Below, piece after piece: positions 1 through 11,602 of a DNA stretch of 64,000 nucleotides. Location: the NCBI GenBank assembly GCA_003586115.2, contig QVOM02000025.1, forward strand, positions 46,558,849 through 46,622,848, given 5' to 3'. A program made the position numbers and the translations under genes. The first letter of the stretch is position 1. The number at the start of each line of letters is the position of its first letter. This DNA comes from Salvator merianae (lineage: Eukaryota; Chordata; Lepidosauria; Squamata; Teiidae). The notes under the pieces were generated by a model. The model ran no database searches, had not been told where the DNA came from, and saw nothing but the letters and a program-made list of their open reading frames with translations.

Positions 1-1234
1 ATGTCGCAAAAACTTATTAGACTAATATTTATTTTTATTTATTTGTTTGCCACTTCATAATGACTTGGGGCAGCTAGCAAGATGAACATTGTATGCTCTT
101 ACAACAAATACATATGTATTAATTGTTTTAAGTTTTTTTTTGAAAAAATCCAATAGGTGAGTGAAGATACTTAGCAGCAGATGAATTAACCATAATGATT
201 TATTATTGTGTCTGATACTCTTCTGTGCCTCTGGATCTTGGAGAACATTAAAAGCTTTTCTGGCAAACACAGTGTCACAATTTCTCTTATGGTTCACAAC
301 TGTGTACACCCTTGAGATGGTTCAGCTGAAATTTCTTAGAGCTATTTTTGCAGTATCGTGCCATGACTCCAATGCCTCATTATGCTTAGAAGGTGGCTTA
401 ATCTCACTAGAGACTCTTGCCTGGTTTTACATTCTCAGCATTTGACATAAATTAATCTCCTCCCCAGTTGGTTTGGCTCCAGTAGCACTGTAAAACACAT
501 TCCAAATCTCTTGGCAGAAGTCCATAGAGCAAAAATTATTCTTCCACAGGTTTCCTTTTCAATAAATAATAGCCCTGTCTTATACGAAAGTCAAGGTTAT
601 CGTCACACAACATATACAGGATTCTGAACTGCACAGGGATTTAGATCTGGTTCCTGTTCAAAACAGTTTTGAGAGCAGTATACACAGATTTACACCTCCT
701 CGATTCAGTATTATGCTCTTGAATCAACTGGGACTGTTCATGTTTGCACATTGTAATGCATTACTTGCTGCTCTTCTTAAGGAAAGATATCTGAATTAGA
801 AGTCTCTGCACAGTACACTGTTTATATTTTTATTGAGTTGGGGCTGGTCAGAACAGTAGGACTATTCCAAGGGTTACCCCCACTAAGAACAAACAGGAAC
901 TCCAGGTGAATTGGGCAGTAAAACACAATGGCAGCTGTTTACAGACTACTCTATGATTTGGCCAATTGAGGTGTTGTTTTTTTAAATAAAATAAATCCAC
1001 TCATATTCCTTCCATTAAAACTTGCTAGCAGGCTAAAGTGATGACAGAATTAACAGCAGCTGCAAAAGGGAAATGTGGAGTGACAAAATGGGCAGGAAAG
1101 AAACAAAAGAGAGAGAGATTAAGGGATGGGGCATCAGAAGGAAACTGCTAAGAATGAATATTCTTTAGTTATTTTCTGTATCACTAAGGACTGATTTTCT
1201 GCTTCACTTCGTCAGGACTTATTCCTGACATTTT
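1..1234. other. Unannotated AT-rich non-coding DNA
   Basis: No coding region, structured RNA or clear transposon could be recognised. Short open frames exist on both strands but have no domain-like composition. The stretch looks like ordinary vertebrate intergenic or intronic sequence. Confidence 0.6.
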
Positions 1235-1385
1235 TTCGCCTAATTTCTATGACACATTAGATAGGAAAAGCCAGGTTATCTGGGCTGACTAATCTCTCTT
1301 AAAGCCAGGCTAGCTGGACTGACTTATCTCTTAAGAGTGCTGTGAGGATAAAGTGAAAGATACACCAAGGTAAAGGTGTATGATA
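1235..1385 (+). repeat. Possible degraded SINE fragment
   Basis: The segment ending in GAGTGCTGTGAGGATAAAG resembles the widespread SINE/MIR-type core phrase 'acagggttgttgtgaggataaaat'. Only this short stretch resembles it; no tRNA promoter boxes or tail were identified, so it may be coincidence. Confidence 0.22.
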
Positions 1386-1562
1386 GAAACTGGTTTCTGA
1401 AATTTTGGTATAGAGAAGTGGTTCTCAAATTCTTCTGGATTTGTGGACACATGTAGAATTCTGAGAAAATGTATTGAGGCAAATTACAAAATGCTTGCTA
1501 AAGTATATTGATATCAACATAAAATATGAATCAAAAGTTTAACCTCTTGTTTCTTACTCATG

Positions 1563-2866
1563 GCTAGTCGACATTGTCTATCTGGACTTTCAGAAGGCTT
1601 TTGACAAAGCCCCTCATCAAAGACTCCTGAATAAACTCAGGAGTGACGGAATAAGAGGACAGGTCCTGTCCTGGATTGGTAACTGGCTTAGGGACAGGAA
1701 ACAGAGTGGGAATAAATGGTCCATTCTCAGAGCGGAAAGAGGTGAAAAGTCGGGTCCCACAAGGTTCAGTACTAGGACCCCTGCTTTTTAATTTATTCAT
1801 AAATGATCTGGACATGGGGGTAAGTAGTGAGTTAGCAAAGTTTGCTGATGACACTAAATTATTCAGGGTAGTAAAAACTGAAAGTGATTGTGAAGAGCTC
1901 CAGAGGGATCTCTTGACATTGGGTGAGTGGGCAACAAAGTGGCAAATGCGCTTCAGTCTTAGCGGGTGCAAAGTGATGCACATTGGGGGAAATAACCCCA
2001 ATTACATCTATAAACTGATGGGAGCCAAACTTTCTGTGACAGACCAGGAAAAGGATCTCGGGCCTCTGGTAGACAGTTCAATGAAGGTGTCAAACCAGTG
2101 TGCAGCAGCAGTGAAAAAAGCAAATTCAATGCTAGGGGTAATTAGGAAGGCTATAGAAAACAAGTCGGCAAGTGTCATTGTGCCTCTTTGTAAATCTATG
2201 GTGAGGCCACACTTGGAATATTGTGTACAATTCTGGTCACCTTACCTCAGAAAATATATTGTGGAACTGGAGAAGGTGCAGAAAAGGGCAACCAGAGTTA
2301 TCAAGGGGCTGGAATACCTTATTTATGAAATCAGGCTGTAACGCCTTGGCCTCTTCAGCCTTGAAAAGCGGCATTTAAGAGGAGACCTGATTGAAGTACA
2401 TAAAATCATGCACAGTATGGATAAGATGGACAGAGAGAAGTTCGTTTCTCTATCGCACAACACTAGGACCAGGGGGCACTCTCTGAAGTTGATGGGTAGG
2501 AGAGTTAGGACTGACAAGGGGAAGTATTTTTTCACCCAGAGACTCATTGGTCTGTGGAATTTCTTACTGGATGAGGTGTGACAGCCATCAGCCTAGATAG
2601 CTTTAAGAAAGGACTGGACAGATTCATGGAGGACAGGTGTATCAATGGCTACTAGAATGGATGCCTAGGTACTGCCTCCAGGTTGCAAAGACAGGCAAGA
2701 TGTCTGTAAAACCATTTGTGGGGAGTTGAGAGCAGGTGAAGGTTTTGCCTTTTACTTCTGCTTGAGAATGCCCAGAAGCAGCTGGTGGGCCACTGTATGA
2801 AACAGAATGCTGGCCTAGGTGGGCCATGGCCTGATCCAGCAAGGCTCTTCTTGTGTTCTTAATGAG
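1563..2866 (+). mobile_element. CR1 LINE, 5'-truncated, with 3' end
   Basis: This is a chicken-repeat-1 (CR1) non-LTR retrotransposon copy. It starts abruptly inside the reverse transcriptase domain at about 1570 and continues through the end of ORF2 into the 3' UTR. The UTR ends in the typical CR1 terminal phrase (GCCTGATCCAGCAAGGCTC, then TTCTTGTGTTCTTA) near 2860. Severe 5' truncation is normal for CR1. The 3' portion (about 2600-2860) is shared with the fragment at 13700-13962 and, in reverse orientation, with 36240-36393 and 60806-61200. It cannot be active: it lacks ORF1, the endonuclease and the RT N-terminus, and its frame is broken. Confidence 0.93.
1570..2580 (+). pseudogene. CR1 ORF2 reverse transcriptase, partial, broken
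   Basis: In life ORF2 encodes an endonuclease/reverse transcriptase that copies LINE RNA at the target site. Only the middle and C-terminal RT remain. RT block A reads YLDFQKAFDKAPH from 1579; the next frame carries VPQGSVLGPLLF from about 1757 and the catalytic block FADDTKLF near 1843. The C-terminal part shows KDLGPLVD, VRPHLEYCVQFWSP and LEKVQKRA. One base has been lost near 1704, which moves block A and the VPQG block into different frames. A nonsense codon at 2339-2341 interrupts the C-terminus, after which RLGLFSLEKR continues in the same frame to a natural end near 2580. Family assignment is firm; the subfamily is not determined. Confidence 0.92.
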
Positions 2867-4074
2867 AAGGGGGGGGGGGAAGGAAATCCCAAGAGACATG
2901 TAGATGGTCACATTTAAACATTTCACTGTTAGCAGAAACCATTTCCATACTCCCCCCCCCAACTATCTGTTATCAGATTGGGATGCTCTGGTGTGGGATA
3001 GGTAACCCATGCTGGGACAGGTTGCTGCAGGGCTAAGATAGGGACAACCACATTGGAACAGTCTGCCATGTTTTAGGGGCTGGTTTCTGGCTTCCAAAGA
3101 CAGGGAACAAAAGTTCCTTTAGCATTTCCAGCCAAACCCTTTTAGGCGGCACACTGACTTCCAGCAACACTTCTGTCAACACTTCCTTGTGCATTGCCTA
3201 GAAGAGTCCCCACTGTATTCTAGCCTATGGGGATATGCTATCTTCAAACCATTCATAGTCCAGAATACAGACAGTTCTCTGTTTGTGGACCATTTTGAAA
3301 AGGTCTATTTCAGGACTGGGTTACAGTGCCATTTTTGCACCCTATACCAGTTTGTAGTTTCATCTAGTGCAGATGAAGCACTCCACAAGGGTTGGGGGCT
3401 CTCTGGTATGTGCTAGCATATGGACGGAAATGACCTTAACCATGTTTCAGTCTGTCTTCCAGTGCCGAAAGGGCCAGATTGTGAAGAACAAAGCTCCATG
3501 AAAACAGAAAGGAAATCCTCAAGTTGGATCCATTGTGGATTTAGGTGCTGCTATGAGCTTTGGCGCTAGGTGACAAGTTGAACAGTATTGGTTGGTGTGC
3601 AGAGTCCAAGAAAGGGCTCAGCAGTGGCTTACAATTAGCCTCTGACTTTTGGAAACAGTGGCAAACCAAACTTTCTTCCAGAAATCATAGAAGACTGTTA
3701 TGCTACTATTTCTGAATATCTAAGGCTAATACTGAATGCTTAGCCCCTCCCCCTCATCACCACTGATGTTGGGAACTACAGTATAGATACCACCCTTTTA
3801 AAATTTTACCATCCAAAATTACACTGTATAGATGATAGGAACATCACCATTTACTTCAAAGGGTGGAAAAGATGAGAAGATGCAAATATAAGCTCTTCCT
3901 CTCACCATGTGACATTTGGAACTCACTGTAATACATCACATTTAAGATTTGTCTACCCATGGGCACTTTTTTAAAAAGTGAAACAGAGTATGACGGGGTG
4001 GAGCTTCCATTTATACCTTCTTATAATGGCTGCTTCTACTTTATACAGTTTGTTGTCCTAGAGGGAAGGTTTTC
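2867..4074. other. Unannotated non-coding DNA
   Basis: A run of about nine G lies just after the CR1 end (about 2870) and a run of nine C near 2953. The rest contains no recognisable gene or repeat. The short plus-strand frame at 3189-3416 has no domain and is treated as chance. Confidence 0.55.
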
Positions 4075-4398
4075 TTCCCCTTCCCTAGAGGCATGATGGC
4101 GCAGAAGGCTAAGGCACTGATCTTTCAATAGGAGGATCGGAGTTCAAGGCCCCTGTCTGCCGTGTAGAGGGGATGAGCGCCCTCTACTGGCCTCTAGCTC
4201 CAGCCAACCTAGCTGTTCGAAAGCAAGTAATTGCAAGTAGATAAATAGGGAGCATCACTTTGTGTGATGTGGAAGATAGATAGATGTAAGCCTTTGGGTA
4301 AAAAATAACCTTGTAAGCCACTTTGAGTCAGCTTCGGCCGAGAAAAGCGGGGTATAAAAACCAAGTTCTTCTTCTTCTTCTTCCCCTTCCCCTTCCCT
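4075..4398 (+). mobile_element. tRNA-derived SINE, full-length-like copy A
   Basis: The element body runs from about 4090 to 4383. The head contains an A-box-like TGGCGCAGAAGG and a B-box-like GAGTTCAAGGCC, the internal pol III promoter of a tRNA-derived SINE. The body is followed by a LINE-like 3' tail (TTTGAGTCAGCTTCGGCC, then GCGGGGTATAAAAACCAAG) and a (TTC)n terminus. A direct repeat TTCCCCTTCCCT flanks it at 4075-4086 and 4387-4398, a plausible target-site duplication although low in complexity. A second copy, closely similar along its whole length, lies on the minus strand at 56197-56476. The structure fits squamate SINEs, but the exact family name is not claimed. Confidence 0.85.
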
Positions 4399-5101
4399 GT
4401 CTTCTTTAAACAAGTAGTATGAAGCTAGTTTGGATTACTTGGAACATTTAAAACCCTTTTTCATGTCTGGTCATGTTTGTGTGGTTTCCCACCATTCCTG
4501 AAACCTCATCGTTCTGGCTACAATTAAAGGATGACTAAAACACTTGAGGGGCATTAGATCCGGGAAAGTTGATCTACTAACTGTTCTGGATTTACTAGTC
4601 AAATGTTTTACCAGTAATCTTCTTTGTGCTATGTTTCATGTTATTATGCTATAATACTTAACAATGTAAAAAGAGAACAGTTAGGTCCCACTAAAAAAAA
4701 AAAAAAAAAAAAAGGTCCTGGAACAGAAGCCCTGTCTTGATGATTATTTGCTGCTCTGGAAATGTGACCCCTGATGTGCTCTTTCAACTGGTCCAACGGA
4801 CTGGGTCTGTTCACACTGGGAGCTAGCAAGCTCTCAATTGGGAATACCTGTGGAGCACTAATTACACTTCAGTCTATTCTGGATCAACACAGCAGATTCC
4901 ATCTGCATCTACACTATAACTGTTCCAATCCACACAACTGATCCCTCCATCCAAAGTACCAACCACCCTGACAGCATTTGGCACAGACTCCATCACTCAT
5001 GTATTGTGTCCTGTGCACAAGTGCGGGACTGAACAGAACAGTCTTCAAAGGTAGTGTACCTACCTCTGTGTTGGGGTTTCAAAAGATATCTTGAAGATAA
5101 G
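4399..5101. other. Unannotated DNA with poly(A) tract
   Basis: A run of about 21 A lies at 4693-4713. The phrase GGGTCTGTTCACACTGGG near 4804 resembles the ends of the MITE family at 61412-61797, but no matching second terminus was found, so no element is called. Confidence 0.45.
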
Positions 5102-5109
5102 GCTGTGAC

Positions 5110-6385
5110 TAGGGGTGTGCACGAAGCTTCGTGGCAACGAAATTTCGTTCGAATTTCGATGCTTCGCGGTTTTCGTATCGAATGCGAAGTGCAATCTACA
5201 TTGCGAAAGTGAATGGCGAAAGTCCCCGCCATTTTCGCTAATTTTCGGGACCTTCGCCATTCACCGCAAACGGCCGCTTTCGTCTTTTTTCGCCGCGAAA
5301 ATTTCGATGTGTCGAAGCACGGTTGCTTCGCAGCCTCAAGACACTGCCTCTAGAGGTTGGAACTTGGAAATTGTAATGCAATTAGGAAAAACGGTATTTT
5401 TTTAACTCTTTGCCTGCCTCGCATCGATCGCACTGCATGCGGATGAGAAAGTCAGATGGCTAGGAGTTAATAAAACTTCTTTGATGGTGCTATATAGTTC
5501 TGCTTTTTGAAACGGAGGGCAAGACGAGGCGTCATTTTGCTGCTGCTCGGAAGTAGGGAGTAATTTATCCTGCGGCTGCCTCCAGTCTTCTAAATTACGC
5601 GCTTAGCTGAAGGCAATTGCTTCGCGCATCGCTGACTGAGCCCGCCCGCCTCGTACAATGAGTGGAAAAAAAAAATCAGTCAGGTCACTCAGCTGAGAGT
5701 CAGCTCCGATCGACACGGAAATAAAATGGCTCATTGGCAGCCGCTTTTATAAGGTGCTATGGACCCACCCATAAAAGCCAATAGGTAATAATTTCTTCAC
5801 CCCAAACGATCGGCACGGATGGCAGCCAGCGACGAGTCGCGCTAATAAGTTAAAGTGACATAAGTTAGCGCGCACGCGCGCACAGACATGAGTGTCGAAA
5901 AGGCATCGAAAATGACGAAAAATCAAAGCGAAAAAAATACCTTTGCTTGCTTTCGCTTGCTTTTGCCTCTCTGGCGTATTAGCGAAATCATAGCACTTCC
6001 ACGCAACCTTGCGATCCACAGTGAGGAACCCCCAACGTGCCTTCGTTGCTTTGGATCCTGCTACAAACCAGCCGCCGGCTAAAAGTAAGCTCCGTGCAAT
6101 TTTTACCTTTAACAAAGCAACTCCTTAAACTAGCAACGTGGACGCTCAAATATAGAAGGGACAGGGCAGGGGGATATGCGGCGTTTCCCTATAGAAAGTA
6201 GCATTTTCAACACTTATTTCATTCATTTTGCAAGGAACGTGGCCCTCCGGTTTTTTTATGAAAATTTTCGCAGCGAAAACGAAAGTCGCCATTTTCGCGA
6301 GTACCGTTTTCATACGAAAACGAAGCAACGGTGCTTCGATGCTTTGCGAAACGAACACCGAAAAATCCTTTCATGCACACCCCTA
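5110..6385. mobile_element. Non-autonomous hAT DNA transposon, 1276 bp
   Basis: The element begins TAGGGGTGTGCA and ends TGCACACCCCTA, perfect 12-bp terminal inverted repeats. An exact 8-bp direct repeat GCTGTGAC flanks it at 5102-5109 and 6386-6393, the hallmark target-site duplication of the hAT superfamily. The roughly 200 bp inside each end are related in inverted orientation and packed with TTCG/CGAA motifs such as ACGAAATTTCG. CpG is abundant (for example GCGCGCACGCGCGC near 5868), unlike the flanks. Frames inside, up to 122 codons on the minus strand, show no hAT transposase features such as a BED finger or dimerisation domain. It would therefore have needed transposase supplied by another element. 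The intact ends and retained CpGs suggest a fairly recent insertion. Confidence 0.93.
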
Positions 6386-6393
6386 GCTGTGAC

Positions 6394-8002
6394 ATTTTCC
6401 TTATTCCAGAGCCGGTGCAGAAGGACTGATACCTGGCCTGGAACAGATGGCATTAGTATGGTGGTAGACCTCTACAGACAGGTGTAGAGGTAGAATTTGG
6501 GACAGTTCTTGACTGTTCCCATGCAGCCAAAGCATACTAGGCAGCAGCTTCACCTGCACTACTGACCAGGTACAGTAATAGCTTATGGGCCTGTTTGAGT
6601 TTCCTAGCTTAATATGGTATTGCAATTGATATCTAGTCATTGAAAAATGCTTTGGCTAGATCTAATATTAATAAGTAATCTATTAAAATATTGTGTATGT
6701 ATGTGTGTTTTACCGAATCACCGACTACAAGAAGAATTAAGGCTCCCACAGAGGAGAATTGTTGATGCAAGGGAAACCCATTGGTTTTCCAAGGAATTGT
6801 TTTAATCTTCTACCACTGAGATGCTTTTTCTCTATAACAGTAAAAAAAACCTATCACTTATAATGTACCCTCTTCAAAGGTTCCATCCTCTGTTTTTGGC
6901 CTTTCTCAATTTCTTCAGGCAAGGAATTAAACTCACTTCCTAACTGCATTGTGTGTATACCTATAACTTCTGTTTAGAGGGCAGACAATCATAGAATATA
7001 TTTGCATTTATCTTACAGGGCTGGTCTAGCAGGGCTGTTCCAGCCTGGATCTGTTCCAGTGGCAGGAATGGCTCCAAATTACCAGGATAAGCCTTTCACA
7101 TTCAGAAGGCTGCCCCACTGCAGTGCCTAGTTCTGGCTTCATAAATCGCATGATCTCCAGAACCACTTCTGGGTTTGCCAACTGCTAGGAGCTAAAGTTC
7201 CTAGCCTTTTTTCCCCCTGGGGATGCATTTCAGTGGCACAATCTGGTATGTCACCAAAATGTGTCCTCCTGTTAGACTAAAACAGGGAGGCATGCACACT
7301 ACTGCATGGCTCCCTGGGTTAGTCTTGCCACCCTGGAATGCTGGTAGATGTGAAAAAAACAGATCTACCAATGTTCTGGTATAGGTGACCATTTTGCCCA
7401 CCTATACCAGGCCTATACCTAATGTGGATGGATCAGTCCAGGGAGGGGAGGGGCTTCTTCTGTTCCAGTGTGCGGAAGAGCAGGACATGAGAGGACTGGA
7501 TGCTGCTGTAGACCATTCATACAGTAAATGTAAAAAGGCACATACATGTGATTCTCAATATAGAACACTGGGTAGCCTCCACAAGCTTGCTGGATTTCTA
7601 TCAGGATACCTATTGGTATTTATTTACTGGATCCAAGAAAATAAAACTAAAAAGAACAAGAAAAATAAATGTGAATTGAATAGCAGAAGAAAATAAATAG
7701 GAAGAAAATCCCTCTCCTCATCTTCCCCTCTGGAACTTTCATTGCCCTGAAGATGAGCAGCTTGTAGTCTCTCAAATGACCACACTTCCTGAAATGGAGT
7801 CTTGGCTCAGAATGTTCTCCTTACTTTTTGAGGAGGAATGTTGCTCCGTTCACTACTCTATTGAAGACTGAATCACCTATGGCTGCAAGCCCCTCCTCTT
7901 TGGGCCATGTGCTCCTGATTGTGGTCCAAACACACTCAGGCATCGAAACCTGTCTCCTGCACAAATGACTGCATACTCTTTCCGAAGCACAAGAGAGCCA
8001 TT
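6394..8002. other. Unannotated DNA, possible old MITE pieces
   Basis: The stretches near 6400-6560 and 7250-7440 share loose phrases (for example GCTGGTAGATGTG, CCTGGCCTGGAACAGA) with the MITE family at 27650-28022 and 42009-42300, but no ends are visible. No gene is recognised; the AAAATAAA-rich frame at 7385-7696 is chance. Confidence 0.4.
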
Positions 8003-8840
8003 TCATTTATTTTCAACATTTGTATCCCACCCTTTACTGGTAGATCCCAGGGCAGAGCACAGCATATGATAAAACAATTATTAAAACACGTTTAAAAATA
8101 TAACCCATCTATCCAACCATCCAACCTCCCCCACCCCAGCAGAATTACATTCAGTTGAACTAGGAATCAAAGGGTCTGTTTGCACTTTGCACTGGGATGC
8201 TGGTGATCATGGATATGTTTTGCATATCACTGCTTCCAATCACAGATAACTATGGAGCTGTATTGGGAGCTGATAGCCAGCTCTCAGTAAAGTGCATTTG
8301 AATGCATGGCTGTGCCGTGCTCAATGGCTGTGTGATCGTGCGATTGCACCTGTGCACGCCTGTGCACTGTGTGGCACTGTCAGTTGCCATGGCCGTGCCC
8401 AGATGCTTCCCAGCCAGTGTCATGGTGAAGTTTGAGCACAGGACACCAGCATTTACACCACAAATGCTGGTGTCCTGCTATGGTCATGGATACGGCCATG
8501 CAGTGCAGATGGTGTCTGCAGTGCATGATCAATTCCAGCTTAGAACAAGATGATTATTTTGGTGAAAAGGTAAGTTTTAATCAGGTGCTGAAAACCATAT
8601 AAAGTTGATGCCTGGTACACCTCCATTGGGTGGTTATTACAAAGCCAGGGGATACCACAGAGCAGGTCCTTTTGTGTGCTGCAGCCTCCCGCATCTCGGA
8701 AGGTAGTGAAACTACAAGAAAGCCCTCACTTTGTGACCTTAAAGTATTGGTAAGTCTGTATGGGAAAAGGCAGTCCTTTAGATGTTCAAGGCCTAAGCCA
8801 TTTAGTGAGTTCTCTATAGATCACACAGTCAATGCACAGT
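8003..8840 (-). mobile_element. L2-like LINE 3' end, interrupted by a MITE
   Basis: The left part (8003-8171) contains TTGTATCCCACCCTTTACTGG and CCCAGGGCAGAGCACAGC, the reverse complement of a typical L2-type LINE 3' terminus. The right part (about 8545-8840) aligns by eye with the better preserved L2 copy at 25978-26360: shared stretches are GGTGGTTATTAC versus GGTGGCTATTAC and CCTAAGCCATTTAG versus CCTAAGCTATTTAG. A MITE-like segment (8172-8540) sits between the two halves. No coding similarity remains. Confidence 0.6.
8172..8540 (-). mobile_element. MITE inserted in L2 tail
   Basis: It starts GGGTCTGTTTGCACTTTGCAC. In reverse complement the interior shares ordered phrases with the 386-bp MITE at 61412-61797, for example CATGGCAAC and a hairpin at the corresponding place. 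Here the hairpin arms are GACACCAGCATTT (8442-8454) and AAATGCTGGTGTC (8462-8474). The right terminus and target duplication are not clear; the end is set where L2 similarity resumes. Confidence 0.55.
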
Positions 8841-11308
8841 GCAGTTCATTGTGTCTCATGTCTGTGGGTTAGTGCAGCTCTTTGGATCCCATCTCTTTCA
8901 CTCTGTTTGTTGGTCTCTATGACATATACTCATAGGATCAGAAAGAAAGAAATGACTCATTGTAAGCTTTAGGGTGCTGTAACAAATGAATCGGCTTGAC
9001 CTGCCTTTAAGGCTACCACTACTCATTCTCTACTGCTTAGAGAGTACCTTAGCCTATCTGACCTCTACCACATGTATTTTTTCTGTGCTTAAGCCTTGAA
9101 ATAAGCTTTTTCCACCCTACACTTTAATGATGACAACATTTCCATAGTGGCTCTCTTGGAAGATCTTGAAGTGTTTTAATAAAAACAGCTTTTAAAAAGT
9201 CTTTATAAGAATATTATTAAAAATAGCGGTTTGAGGAAGAGAAATGTCTACGCCCTTAATCCTCTTGTTTTTTATTTCATTTTCTGCCTTTTGGGCTCAG
9301 TGTTGTCATCTTTTTATCAGAAGTGCTGCTAACAATATTAGTAATCAGAACTATTACTTTTGTCATTAAGCGATACTGAAATCCCCTGGATTTAGTGCCT
9401 TTCTGCAAGTTGTAAAAGTGGTAAGGATGTGGAATATCAGGGTGAGGTCCACACATTTTTGCAAGAAATTCAGAGGTATCCAGGGTTTTAGGTAGCATAA
9501 TGTGTGTTGTGAAATAATGGTTTGGGGCACTCTGAAAACGTATTTGTCCTGCAACCCAGATTGGAACACACAATCTTTCTGTCTTCTGTGAGGTGAGCAA
9601 AGACTGCCTCTTCCTCCTCCTGTTTTTTTTTTTTTTTTTAAAAATAAAACCTCTACACTAAATTTAGGTACACAGATACTTTCATCCTATTGGGCAGCAG
9701 CAACAGACTTGTCTGCTCCTTTCTGAGGAGTGACCACAACTTTTTTTTCTGCTGACTCAGTCTGCATTTAATGAAGGAAGGGCTTGAGACCCTGCTGGTG
9801 CAGCAGCCAACAAACCATGTTCAGCAAGGGACTTTATTTCTCCCATGTCCATGGAGGTGAAGTCTTCATGTCCACCCCTGGCTGATGCATCCACTCCAAC
9901 AACTTTCTCTGCTTATATTTTTCTTTGGGTTGCCCATGGAGCTGAATACACTCCCCCCCCCCGCAGATTTAGAAAAGGAGGAGGGAGCAAATCCCCACTG
10001 TCTAAAACACCCCCTATCCACACTCCCTGCCCCCTTGTCCTTGCTAGGACATTATCCACTGTGATTTTTAGTCTTCCCTTTCCTTTGCATAGGCAGCTTT
10101 CATTAAAACAAACAAACATACACAAAAAGTCATAATATCCAGGTACCTGGGTCCTTGCATATAGGAAGATCCACAAAGTATCTGGATATTTCTAAAGCAA
10201 AAATCCACATATCTGGATATCCAAATTTTGTAAATACATAGATCTACAAAGGTTCGTTTATCCAGGTATTGGAATTTTCCTAAGTAAGTAAAAAAAAAAA
10301 AAGAAAAGAAAAGGCAAAGACTTGAATAATTTGCTGGAGGCAAACTAGCTGCAATATTTCTAAGCCTTTCCTATGGACTTATTATGGCTCAGATTTTTGT
10401 GTTATTATGTTTTTTTTCCTGCCATACTACGTCTGTAAAGAAGGTCTGGAAACATTGTAACTAGCTTGCACACAGCCTCCATTCAATCATTCTAATCTCT
10501 GTATTGATGAAGAGACAAAAGAAAAAAAAAAGCTAAGCAAATGTTGATTTCCTTGCCTTTTTCTTTGAGTTTATTCTGAGAACATTTTCTTCACTTTATT
10601 TGCTTGCTATTGCTTCAGATTTTGTTTTGCGTATTAATAAATCTGGGTTCTTGAATACGAGTTCCACTGCGGACCTAAGGATCCGATTTAAGAGAGAACA
10701 ACCCCACATCATCATCATGGTATACCCTCCCCTTTCTTAGGTCTGCTGACTCAAAATCTTTGACTATGCCTGGTTTTCATGTTAGAAGTTGTTTTGTGTC
10801 ACAACTTAATCCTGTCAACTCATAGCAGGAAGGAAACACTTAAACTTTTAAGAGTTTGTGCCTTGGGCAAGAGCAGCTGAAAGACTGACGTGATAACGTG
10901 GGTGCCCAAACCGAATAACTGATTGGATTAATGCAACTTGTTCACATGTTTTGGAAAGCTTGAATGTGGTCCAACCTCCTTATTTTACACCTTTTTTCTA
11001 CTCTGAGCAGCCTGTTTCCACTCCTGACCTGCAGGTAGGTTTTTGGGTATAAGAATGAGTGCCCTTGTCCAATCAGACAAAGGACTAAACAGTGAATCAG
11101 GCACATCATCGGACCTGATGTCTTATTAGGCTTAGGCTGAGTCCTCAAAAGCAAGCAATACCAGTCAATGCACTGATTTCCAGAACCCTGTACTTCACTT
11201 TCTGATACTAAGAGTTAAGATGCTAGCCAGAGCTCTGGTGCTCTGCCTTTTCTTAAGCCTGTTCCTTTGAGCTTTGCAATCTCCTCACTAGCTTATGTGT
11301 ATGTCTGA
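8841..11308. other. Unannotated non-coding DNA
   Basis: Mostly AT-rich sequence with short homopolymers: a T-run near 9625 followed by A-rich sequence, a C-run near 9952, and an A-run near 10291. Apart from the short internal repeat listed at 10125-10275, nothing is recognised. Confidence 0.5.
10125..10275. repeat. Short imperfect tandem repeat
   Basis: Variants of TATCCAGGTA / TATCTGGATAT recur four to five times, each followed by phrases like TAGGAAGATCCACAAAG or CATAGATCTACAAAGG. This suggests a degraded repeat of roughly 45-50 bp. The unit boundaries are uncertain. Confidence 0.5.
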
Positions 11309-11602
11309 GGTCACATCTCCACTTCCAAGTGGAGGCAGCTCCAAATGGGGTGTCATCATGGAAAAAGGCACCCTCCTCATCACCATTTTGGAGTGAGGAG
11401 GTACCATTTTCTACAGCTTCTCTATGCAGGGCAAAAAGAAACTACCCTGAAATGGAGGCACCTCCATGAGTGACTGCACTGGGAAATGGCTCATGCAATC
11501 ACCTCAAAGGTGCCTGCCACTGCTGAAAATGGGGACAGGGTGGCAGAGGGTGCCTTCTTTGACCTCAGATATGCCTATTCAGGTAAGTGGAGATGTGGAT
11601 CA
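11309..11602. mobile_element. MITE-like element with ACATCTCCACTT ends
   Basis: The left end reads GGTCACATCTCCACTTCC and the reverse complement of the right end reads GATCCACATCTCCACTTACC, imperfect terminal inverted repeats about 290 bp apart. A further inverted phrase occurs inside (GTGGAGGCAG and TGCCTGCCACTGC regions). No coding capacity. The target duplication was not resolved, so the superfamily is open. Confidence 0.5.

Noticed and set aside
1564..2001. 145-codon minus-strand frame
   Set aside because: It is the antisense shadow of the CR1 reverse transcriptase, which has clear motifs on the plus strand.
4090..4180. tRNA gene
   Set aside because: The A- and B-box-like motifs belong to a SINE head: body and tail follow, and a near-identical copy exists at 56197-56476.
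5747..6115. 122-codon minus-strand frame inside the hAT element
   Set aside because: No transposase motif, and overlapping frames lie on the other strand; explained by local GC content.
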